A stretch of DNA of 64,000 nucleotides from contig JAJTUQ010000007.1 in assembly GCA_021399445.1 (NCBI GenBank), positions 806,001-870,000 on the forward strand, written 5' to 3'. The position numbers and the translations under genes were made by a program. The stretch is from Xylogone sp. PMI_703. Lineage: Eukaryota > Ascomycota > Leotiomycetes. Positions 25,467-34,336 of the stretch are shown here, one piece after another; the stretch's first letter is position 1; every line of letters begins with the position of its first letter. Under the pieces are notes generated by a model that was given only the letters and a program-made list of their open reading frames with translations, was not told the origin of the DNA and searched no databases.

Positions 25467-28343
25467 ATTAGAGTCCTGGTGGGTGCGCGGAAGGCCGGCG
25501 AACATCCGCACAATAAATCTGGTATTCCGGCCGGGGAAAGAAAAAGGGTCGTTTCTATGGCTTTCGAAGAACGGCCTCAACGGCCTCCTTGCTGGCCGTG
25601 ATGAAAGACATTGTTCTTCCTTCCTGCAGTGTAAGATGAATGGGGTAGCAACAGGGTAAGAAAAGGAAGTTGCCGCGAAGATTTCGGGGTTTGAGTTGGA
25701 TTTGACTGCGTAGGATTGGATTGGGCGTAACTGGAATATGGGCAATGGTGGTGGTGTTGAGACATTCTCGAATAGGTTCAGGGTCTATTGAAATGGTTCA
25801 ATCAAATGGTAGTCGAGCGGGCTGGTTGCTGTAACCAATACGAAGTAAACTCACTTTCTACATTGAGAGTCCGGAGGAAGTTGATAGCGAAAGCATATGC
25901 GGCCGCAGTCATAGTCATAATCATCTGCCAGCCTTCTTCTTTCCAAATAGAAGAATATGTATGCGGATGGATGGATGAAGTTTTGGCTTTTTCATGTGAT
26001 CACAAATGACGAGGATGATTTGCAGCAAAAGCCTCTTGTCAAGGGGGAAAAGTACGATGATAATTGATGCGTTGTCTGATTCTATCTTCTCATCTCTCTT
26101 TTTGTGCTCTTGCTTCCGCCACCGATTTTCCTCATCACATCACTGCAAGATGCAAGAAGAGAGTGTGAGAATATTGATGCAAGATGCGCGCAGAACCGCA
26201 TGCATTATACAGAGTACGCAAGAAGTCACAGGTTCTGAAAGGGGTCCAGAAAAATTTCTTCGCTTCACATGATATGGATGATGATATGCTTCATGCAAGC
26301 ACGACCAACCCCGACGACGCAGCAACTGGTTGAAGCGGGCGGGTGATGGGCATATTGCATGAAAAATATTGACCTTTTCGTCCGCGACTCACCGTTTTGG
26401 GGAGAACCGACAGACTGCATTGAGGCCCCCTTCACCGATTCATCAGGAGAGTGGTGGGGATCAACTCCAGAGCCTTTGTTCTGTACTGTACTGGTATGGG
26501 GGCACTTGGACTTGGGATTCCTGTCCAGAACGTCTGAAGTTGTCCCCCCCGACTCGTTGACTTGCATGCAGCGCATTACGCTGTCGTTGTCAGAGGACGT
26601 TGGTGATCTAAGACATGTAGACAGGGGTCCCTGAATAAAGATCTACCAGCACCAACCAAGGCGTTGACCCACAACTATATCGTCCTTCACATATAGCTTC
26701 AAGGGGATCTTTGTTGTTCGAGTCGGTGAAAACTGGAGTCAGTTTTGAAAACAAGGGGCCACGGAGTGTGCGTGGGGAATTGTATGAATCGTCAAGGGCA
26801 TTCTAATACGGTAATCTACTCGCTGAGGACACCCCTGTCTTCAAAATGGCTCCAGTACCAGCGTACCTTTTTGAGCAGTTATTGAACCTGCAACAAGAGC
26901 TAGAGTGTTCAATTATGCCTTCCAGGATGTGAGGACCGCGCATGTCCGTAGTGAGCTTCTCCGCGGACGTGTAACGGTCACCGGCAGTTCTAGGTTTTCT
27001 CCTCGAGTGTTAGGGCTTGCTAGGTATACGTTGTAGTTTCCAACGTTGCCAAAGTATATTTTGAGAACTATGACATGAACCATTCGCGGAGAGTCGGCAT
27101 CATAGCAATGATTACTATTCTGTCACAAAACTATGAAGGACTTTGAAAATTTTTCAATGTTATGCTCCTTCCTACTAACATTCTTGTGTCTCTTTCATTC
27201 TTCACTATCTCTCTTCTGATTCTTCTTGCTCCGGATGATTTCGCCGTAGAGGCCACCCCATGCCACAACTCCCGCTGTCAAGAAATTTTGGAACCCGTAA
27301 ATCTTGTGCCACCGTAGGTTTCCAGATCTTCTCCTTAGACCCACACATTGCCTCCAGCAACGTCCTTCTCTCTATAAGATCTACATGAAGTTTTTAAATT
27401 AAATATCAATATGGAAGTTGCTAGCTCTGCTTCACAAGGCTTGCTAGCTCATCGAGCTCATGTAACATCGCCTTAGTTTTTTTTGTGGGCCACGTATTCC
27501 ATAGAAGGATCTGTTGTATTTCTTGTTACGCAGAAAAATTTCCTCTATTGGACAACGCGCATTGGGCCGTACATGTACGAGCATGCTTGCATACCTTAAA
27601 AGTTATACACTAGGTGATAGCTTCCGGTTTCATGCATCAGATTGGAGCCTCCGGGGAATTTGCTCCTTCATCAGCAGCTTCGAAGAAGCAATCTCTCTTG
27701 CAGTACGGTATTTTGCCTCCACTTCTAGGCGGAGAAGTCTCCGCCTCCGCAGCGGGAAGTGTTGACAAGACCTCATGCTGTCCACCACCCCCGGAATCTC
27801 TCCGCCATCTGTTTTCATTCCAAGATGGCTTTTCTAGGTGATATCACGGAAATAAAGCTTTACGCAAAACACCAAGGACATATTACGCAAAAGCTCTCGT
27901 TGGGGTGAAGATTACTCGCACCGGAACGGCACGTCCTCTAGTTGCTGTCACTTGTTGGCTCTTTCCACACAAGGCATATGCTTCAGTACCTAAATAGGAA
28001 TATGAACATTCTACTTATCACTCATTCTGTCCCACTCGCACCATAGTACTAGTGCAATGAACAAAGACCATCCTGTGTTCAAAACGTGAGAGGCCGCCCC
28101 TTCAGCTTTTCCCGTGGCGCCTCTTTTCTTTAGATGGGCGAACGGAGACGCCCGAATTTGAATCCCAGTTCTTAGAATGCCCCCGAAAAGTTTCGAGAGT
28201 TTAACTACTTTTTTCACTACAAGTCTTGTCATGATATTATCGATAATGAGGAAGGAGAGGTCAGTAGAATAGAGAAATGGGGATTGCCGTGCGAGCTGTT
28301 TTTACATTTTACAAGGAGCTTGCTCTTCGCCAACTTGGGACTT

Positions 28344-28363
28344 TATCCCCCGGAGCCTCAGAT
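28344..28363 (+). repeat. Left terminal inverted repeat of the piggyBac element
   Basis: A 20-bp sequence identical to the reverse complement of 30995-31014. The match stops immediately outside and inside, as expected for true transposon ends. Confidence 0.88.
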
Positions 28364-29887
28364 GACTATTTCTTGCCTTATTTAGCGCGATGCCTCAGGC
28401 CACAAAACCATAAATCAGGACCATCAAAAGTAAACAATCAGTTATCCGAATGTAAACAAATACTTTAATTGTAGCTACTTGTATAGAAATTTACTATGGC
28501 ACAACCTAAGAACGTGGTACCGGATTCTACAGACCCAGGAACCTTAAGGCCCCATTTTGAGCCAGTGAAAAAAGTCGGCACTACGTTTACTCCACTGGAA
28601 TGCCCTCAATTCAAGCACAAAATCAACCTTCCATCACATATCGATCCTGATAACCCTTTGGCTCTTTTTACACTGTTCTTTTCACGTCCTATTGTTGAAT
28701 TGTTAGTACAGAATACTAATAAAAACCATCAACGGGCATTAGAGCAGGGTAAAACTAAAGAGTCCTATCCTAAATGGACTTCCGTGACTGTGGAAGAGTT
28801 ATATGTATATTTGGGGATTCGAATATATATGACAGTAGTTGAGACAAAACAATTATGTGATTACTGGAATACGGACTCTAGCAAGGGCTTTACGTATAGA
28901 CCTGTTATATTGTATATGAGTAAAAAGAGGTTTGAGGCTATTTCTCGCTGGTTCCAGATTTCACTGGCTATATCAGAACTTATAGTGTTTGAGAGAGTAT
29001 ATGTATTTCCCTTTATATTTAATATAGTAAGTGACTTACTTTTTCTCTAGCTCGATTCTTTGAATGACCATATTCAGTTTATGGCTAAAAATCTTTGGAT
29101 CCCAGGCCGGGATCTTGCTGTAGACGAATGTATGGTACGATTTCAGGAGAGATCCTATGACACTTTAAAGATTCCAAATAAGCCAATCCCTATGGGCTAT
29201 AAGGTATGGGTGATTGCTCAAAAGGGCTACTTTTTGAGCTGGATTTGGCACAGTAAAGGTTGTAAAAAAGGCCCTCACTTTCACCCTGGGTATAAACCTC
29301 CTAAAGGAGTGGGTTTAAATCCAACTGCCGCTGTAGTACCATATTTGCTACAAAAGGTGCAGCGACCCCCAGGCCCAGGCATCATATACAGGCATATTCT
29401 TTGGCTTGATAACTTGTTTATGAGCGTTAAATTAGCTCAATATCTTGCAAGTATTGGAGCTGGCTGTACAGGTACAGTCAGAAAAGACTCCGGTATATGG
29501 TCAGAACTAGTTAAAGACAAGAAAGAAGACGAAAAAAAGGACTATATTGAGTGGGGAACTATAAAGGAAAAGTTTACAGAGGATGGGAAAGTTAATATGA
29601 TGTCTTGGAAAGACAATGCTCTGGTCCTTATGATCAGTACTACTCATACTTTGGCTGGGGAAACTATCATTAGGATGTAACGTTCCTACTAGGGTATGGG
29701 GTTATCTATCACTCAAATGATAGATGAAGGTAAAGGGCAAGAGAATAACTTCACAAAGCTTAGGGTAGTTACTATGAAATGCAGGTATGCTGTAAATCAA
29801 TTGAGTTGAGCACGAAGCTCCTATCTACTGTGAGTTCTATCTACTTATATAGAGAGTGAATTTCCTTCGAGTCCCATTGATCCCATC

Positions 29888-29922
29888 GATCCCCCTGGGG
29901 ATCCATGGGATCCATGGGATCC
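29888..29922. repeat. Palindromic GATCC/CCATGG patch in the solo LTR
   Basis: GATCCCCCTGGGGATC forms a hairpin with a two-base loop. It runs into repeated GGATCCAT units (ATCCATGGGATCCATGGG). It lies just before the 17-bp array. Confidence 0.6.
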
Positions 29923-29955
29923 GCTTATCTAATCCAGGTGCTCGCTTAATCGCTA

Positions 29956-30176
29956 GTACTAGCTTTTTACACGTACGAGCAAATCGCTAGCACAAGCGGA
30001 AAGGTAGTACTATTTCTCCGATAGTACTACCACTTAGCTAGTACAACCAAAGGGTTAGTACTATAATTCCGATAGTACTATCCTTTAGCTTGTACAACCC
30101 TTTTTATAGTACTAGTGTTGAACTTGTACTATCCTTTCGCTAGTACTAGTAATGCGATAGTACTAGCGATACCATA
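29956..30176. repeat. 17-bp periodic array with a TAGTACTA core
   Basis: A GTAC core stands at 29956, 29973, 30007, 30024, 30041, 30058, 30075, 30092, 30109, 30126, 30143 and 30160. The position at 29990 has GCAC instead. Every step is exactly 17 bp, giving 13 units. The core is usually TAGTACTA or GATAGTACTATC-like, while the 8-9 bp between cores differ from unit to unit. The pattern is a conserved palindrome on a fixed lattice rather than a simple homogenised minisatellite. Confidence 0.85.
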
Positions 30177-30256
30177 ACCAAGTCCCGGATAGCCGTCTTA
30201 ACTTATACTTATTTAACTAAGGCGACGGCTATAGAGGCCTTATACTTTAGGTCGCT

Positions 30257-30282
30257 TGTCACAACCCTGCGGGGTCGTGACA
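30257..30282. repeat. Imperfect hairpin at the 3' end of the solo LTR
   Basis: The last 26 bases of the LTR fold back on themselves, with TGTCAC on the left paired to GTGACA on the right and 11 of 13 positions complementary. The hairpin ends exactly at the 5-bp target duplication. Confidence 0.65.
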
Positions 30283-30994
30283 TAGGACTAGAAAACGGCC
30301 ATCAACTATATTTACTTCAGCAAAAACAGCACAAAAGGTTTTTGGGGACAAGCCTTATAAAGACCTTAGAATCCCAACTGTCGTTGATATGTATAATCAC
30401 AACATGAATAGCGTTGATATCGGTGACTAATTAAAAGCTTCTTATTCAGGATTACGTCTTGTACGACGTGGTAGCTGGAAAGCTTTATTTCAGTTCTTAT
30501 TGAATACAGTTATAGTCAATTGTTGGCTTATTTCGAAGTATAGTGGTATTAAGTTTGCCGGACATCAGGGCCATACTGCATTTCGCGAAGCTTTATATAA
30601 AGCTTTACTTGAGCAAGGAGAAGAGCTGTCACTGGGTAAACGGAAAAGGCCTGTTTTAGAGCCAATTGCACCAAAAATTGGGGGTCCAGTGACTGGCTCA
30701 GACCATAGCTTACAAGCTTTTGGGAAACAAGGAGACTGTAAGAGTTGCTCCGGTAAGAGACGAAAGGTTATGGGCGAGCTAAGTCATAATTCAGTTCGAA
30801 AACGCTCGAATTATGGCTGTCAGGCTTGCCAGGTTCACTTATGTAAAGAAGGGGCTTGCTTTGTGCAATACCATAAAGAGTATAACCTGTAAATTATCAA
30901 TAACCTCAAAATAGGGGTACTATGGCTAAAATGAATGCTTCTCATTGGACGACTCCATTATATAATTATTATGTAATAATAGATACCTGATCTG

Positions 30995-31014
30995 ATCTGA
31001 GGCTCCGGGGGATA
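30995..31014 (-). repeat. Right terminal inverted repeat of the piggyBac element
   Basis: Perfect 20-bp reverse complement of 28344-28363. It ends in GGGGGATA at the outer edge of the element. Confidence 0.88.
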
Positions 31015-31369
31015 GGTGCTGGCTCAAGAGATGACGATGCTTCAGTACTAAGCTTTTCGTCTTCTCCAGTGAAGAAGTGTCTCTACCTAACCCATTCCTC
31101 AGAGTCCTAAATGACGCTGATTGATTATTAGAAGGTTACTGCACAGACTTCCGGAATATTGATAGTATCATGTTTTTTATTGATGATTTCGATTTCCAAT
31201 AAACTCCTCCAACTAGCACCTTCGAAGTAACCAATATGAACGATACTGCTTGACTATGAACAACAAGTTTGCAGCAAGACAGGAGGACAGAGTTATCAAA
31301 TGAGAAAGGTTCCCAATGCCCTCAGTACTGCTGCCATGTGAGTTAAGGATGACAATTCTATCCTCATCA

Positions 31370-32096
31370 CTAAACCTTGGCTTCTGTTTCTGCCGCCTTG
31401 ATCTTCTCGAACAATCGCAAGAAAACACCTGGATCCTGAGCACCGCCAATCTCATATTTACCTTGCAGGGTGAAGTTCGGAACACCGGTGATCTGCTCCA
31501 GCTTCGCACGTCTAACCTCTTCATCAACAGCCTCTCCGCCCTTGTCACTCTTCAACCAGTCCGTTACTTCCTTTTCATCCAACCCAGCCTTCACAGCAGC
31601 AGCGCAAAGCATTTTCTGACTTGTGATATCTCCCTCTTCCTCAAAATATGACCGGAACAGCTCTTCTACAACTCGGGTCTCCGTCTGCGGCGACTTGGTC
31701 TTCGCAAGCTGGATCAGTCTATGACTGTCTCTGGTATTTCCAGTCTTGCCTCCAAACTTGAAGTTGATACCGTTTTCATCCCCTTGCTGTCGCAGCCGTT
31801 CAAATATCATTTTCGCCCGATCTTCACCGAATTTGGCTACGAAATAGGAATTCTTATCCACGCCTATATACGGTACATATGTTAGAAAGAGGCAAACATA
31901 CCAAGGGTGCGACATCCTTACCGGTCTTCGGTGCACCCGGGTTGAGATAGAATGGAAGCCATGATACTGAAAATGTGTCGTCGGACCCAGGATGTGCCTG
32001 TTGGTATGCACCGATAGCCTTATCAAGCTTCTTCTTGCCTATGTAGCACCAGGGACAGACTGTATCGCTTACAATATCAATCTTGAAATTCGTCAT
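31370..32096 (-). CDS. DsbA/FrnE-family thioredoxin-fold oxidoreductase
   Basis: Member of the DSBA-like family that also includes 2-hydroxychromene-2-carboxylate isomerases. The substrate is unknown; a role in cytosolic redox or small-molecule metabolism is inference. Two exons, 32096-31922 and 31863-31370, give about 222 aa. The start MTNFKIDIVSDTVCPWCYIG matches the usual family N-terminus, with the active-site CPWC motif at residues 14-17. An upstream in-frame ATG at 32123 is possible. The splice rebuilds the segment KTGVDKNSYF in phase. The C-terminal part contains GVPNFTLQGKYEIGGAQDP, the cis-proline and substrate-binding end typical of the family. No signal peptide. It ends about 350 bp from the right end of the piggyBac element, which did not disturb it. 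Confidence 0.9.
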
Positions 32097-32837
32097 TTTG
32101 CGCGCAGACGGCCTGAAAGGCATGCAACCAAATTCAAATTCAGATTCAAAGAATATTCTATTTGACAGAAGCAATTCTATATACAACAGGGTTGCGCGCT
32201 TTTTGGATCCTACGAATGTCTTGCAAATGATTAGTTATTGGAACAAATCGCATTGGATTTCGTTGTTTTGTGATTAGAAATCAATCCGAGGTTGTTAGAA
32301 GCGCACCCGCCCGATTTTATCAGAACCTTTTTTTTTAGCCACACATTCGTCATCGAGGATGTTATGTGCCAATAAACCATAACTGAGACGCCATGCCACC
32401 ACCACTATAAGTTTGTGATATGAGTGATCAAGAAACTGCAATCGCAGAGGATCACTAATAGAAATACATAGTTGAGGAACTCGAAGTATAGTACAAGCAT
32501 TAGTTAGTATGTCGTTAACAGAGTTTCGAATCGTAGCTTCCAAATGGAGCATTCTGGATGTGGGAGCCGGATAATTGACCCACTGCAGTGAATGGAGTAA
32601 TAACTCTCTTCTCACTAAACAGTAGGTCCTAGCACAGCTATAGGGGCTTTGTTTCGTACTTAGTATTTGTGGGATCCGGTCTTCCGTCAAAATGTCTAGA
32701 TTTTATTTTGTGTCTCTTCAGTCGGAGGCGTAGCTTTGAAGAAAGTGTAAATCGTGCCGCTTCTCTCGGTGAAGTTGTGTGACTGTATTAGTGATCATTC
32801 TGAGCCGTGAAGTATGGCGGTAGTTAGAAAATATTAG
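32097..32837. other. Spacer between the DsbA-like gene and TFIIE-beta
   Basis: About 740 bp holding the promoter of the DsbA-like gene and the 3' end of the TFIIE-beta gene, both transcribed leftward. No gene or clear repeat is seen. Confidence 0.45.
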
Positions 32838-33737
32838 TTATCGCTTCAAGTGGCCATAATCCTTGAGCAGATGCTCCATATGCGTGTTTGTGGTACGGCC
32901 GCCTTTTCTAGCTGCCTTCTTCTTCTTCTCTTTAGGCTTCGGAAGTGGCTTAATCCTCTTGCTTGGATCTTCACTTGCAGGTTTTTGGCCAGCGTCCAGA
33001 AGTTTCCTAACTAGATCATCCACACCTGGAAGTTTGATATCGAGCCACATCTTCTGGAATTCGGGATCGATCCTGTGGACTAGTGAAGGGTCATTGCTCC
33101 ATACCATCCTAGCATGATTGTCCTTTTTTGTTCGCGTGACCAGAATTTTATGCTCTGCCTCTAACTCGTTGAGTGCCTCCTCGCAGTCAGGCCAGCCATC
33201 TTTCAGGTCTTTAACAGATACTCCTTGTGCGTCAGGTTTATTTTGGAGATGTAACATCAAATCTTTCTTGCTTCGAACGTTGATAATAGGGCTGTGAACA
33301 AATGTGCCTGAATCCCACCGCTGTGTCTTCAAATTTGGATCGGGAATCCATCGAACTCGACTGTGCCGCTTCAGAATTGTAGCAATAATCCTCTTCTGTT
33401 GTTCATCCACATGTGACTGACTCAAATACCCTAATATTTCTGCGAATGTTTTGGGTTCATCCTTTTTCTTCAAGAAGTCAATGACGTATGTTACTTGACT
33501 AAAGGGATCTGCACCGTAGCCAGTAACAGCAGGTTGTGAATAGACAATGTTCTGCGCTTCTCGTTTCCGTTTTGAGTCTTTATTCTCATTTCTTGAAGCG
33601 TTGGAAGCATTCGATGGTGCGGGAGAGGGTGCAGATACTGGCGCTGCGGAAAGGGTTCGTTTGTTGGATACTTTTGATGCGGCCGATGTCACATTGCTCT
33701 TAAAGGCGGCTTGTTGCTTCTCGAGATAGGAAGACAT
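32838..33737 (-). CDS. TFA2: Transcription initiation factor TFIIE, beta subunit
   Basis: Small subunit of TFIIE, which with the alpha subunit recruits TFIIH to the RNA polymerase II preinitiation complex. One exon, 299 codons. The N-terminal 70 residues are Ala/Ser/Pro-rich and probably disordered. The first winged-helix core starts near PFSQVTYVIDFLKKKDEPKT and contains YLSQSHVDEQQKRII. A second winged-helix-like region follows around residues 160-215 (KDLMLHLQNKPDAQGVSVKDLKDGWPDC in outline). The lysine-rich C-terminus (KPKEKKKKAARKGGR) is typical of the family. Length agrees with yeast and other fungal orthologues (about 280-330 aa). It shares a promoter region with the TPR/MLP1 gene on the other strand. 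Confidence 0.94.
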   Translation of the reverse strand: MSSYLEKQQAAFKSNVTSAASKVSNKRTLSAAPVSAPSPAPSNASNASRNENKDSKRKREAQNIVYSQPAVTGYGADPFSQVTYVIDFLKKKDEPKTFAEILGYLSQSHVDEQQKRIIATILKRHSRVRWIPDPNLKTQRWDSGTFVHSPIINVRSKKDLMLHLQNKPDAQGVSVKDLKDGWPDCEEALNELEAEHKILVTRTKKDNHARMVWSNDPSLVHRIDPEFQKMWLDIKLPGVDDLVRKLLDAGQKPASEDPSKRIKPLPKPKEKKKKAARKGGRTTNTHMEHLLKDYGHLKR

Positions 33738-34336
33738 GTTGACCCGGTTAATGGATATATCTGGTGCGAGTTTGAAATATTGTCATAGGATCAGATGGAA
33801 AGGTGAGACCAGGTTGCTCTCGTGGAAGCCTATAAGACTGGCACGACGAGGCTGCGGCTCGTGGAAGTCGATCGGTATCTAAGGTGTAGTATCTAAAACC
33901 GGAAATGCTTAAAGCAAGATTTATCTTCGTGAAGTATATCTGTGTAAGGCAGCTGATAAAATTCACTGATTTTTCTTGGGTTGGAAGGCTGTAAGTGAGA
34001 TCGAAACAAGGCTGCAGTGTCAGAGCTCGAGCTAGGGAAGTCTTGGCTTTCGTCGCGCGAGCTGGCAATTTTAGTGAGCAGCCATCAAATCGCCTAGCAA
34101 CCAACGCGATTCATCACCGACTAACTTTGATTGCGTCTCTTCGTCAACAAAATATCGAGGAATCTATCCCTGATACCTCGAGAGGAATGCGATCATTGTA
34201 GATTGGGGCTTTGAGGTTTGCTAGTAGTGTTGGGGGATGGTCCGAAGTACAAAGCGCTAACGCTATTTTCAATAACAACGCCTCCCGCAGATGATATAGC
34301 ATCAAAGCTAACTCTTTCCCTGGAGGGCATTTGATC
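33738..34336. promoter_or_regulatory. Bidirectional promoter region of TFIIE-beta and TPR/MLP1
   Basis: A 600-bp segment between two divergent ATGs. It should hold both promoters and leaders. I assign no individual sites. Confidence 0.45.

Larger units (their letters stand above)
16357..28343. other. Twelve-kilobase gene-poor island
   Basis: No credible protein-coding gene, tRNA or rRNA is visible between the zinc-finger gene and the piggyBac element. The first 0.7 kb is probably the promoter and leader of the zinc-finger gene. The rest has fairly balanced base composition rather than the AT-rich look of a heavily RIP-mutated region. Open frames of 150-220 codons occur around 18.0-19.9, 22.8-23.4 and 24.8-25.3 kb but overlap on both strands and lack domains. 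Short clusters of GTAC-based repeats recur from 19.0 to 25.5 kb. A non-coding RNA or lineage-specific gene cannot be excluded without transcripts. Confidence 0.5.
29676..30282. mobile_element. Solo LTR of a retrotransposon
   Basis: A 607-bp insertion that begins TGTAACG and ends CGTGACA, the TG...CA ends of long terminal repeats. It is flanked by the 5-bp duplication TAGGA (29671-29675 and 30283-30287). It interrupts the piggyBac transposase frame exactly, and no gag or pol remains, so it is a solo LTR left by recombination between two LTRs. Inside are a GATCC/CCATGG palindromic patch (29888-29922), a 17-bp periodic array (29956-30176) and an imperfect terminal hairpin (30257-30282). The family (Gypsy or Copia) cannot be told. 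Confidence 0.88.
28496..30892 (+). pseudogene. piggyBac-family transposase, disrupted
   Basis: Catalyses cut-and-paste transposition in active relatives. The first exon, 28496-28996, and the second, from 29051, join in phase 0 over a 54-nt intron. The reading frame then meets a 607-bp solo LTR at 29676; with the LTR and one 5-bp duplication left out the frame resumes exactly at 30288. A further TAA at 30428-30430 lies straight after VDIGD, where the family normally continues with glutamine; CAA to TAA is a CpA-to-TpA change, as produced by RIP, though one site proves little. Visible family features are LAVDECMVRF and WLDNLF (catalytic Asp positions), NHNMNSVDIGD, and a C-terminal cysteine-rich zinc-binding region. 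The gene cannot make a full protein. Confidence 0.88.
28344..31014 (+). mobile_element. piggyBac-type DNA transposon, inactive, with a nested solo LTR
   Basis: The element is bounded by perfect 20-bp terminal inverted repeats, TATCCCCCGGAGCCTCAGAT at 28344-28363 and its reverse complement at 30995-31014. It contains a single transposase gene of the piggyBac (DDE_Tnp_1_7) family. Without the inserted LTR and one copy of the target duplication it would be about 2.06 kb. The TTAA duplication expected of piggyBac is not seen at either flank (TTAT before the C run on the left, ATAG after the G run on the right). No other target duplication is visible. Confidence 0.88.
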
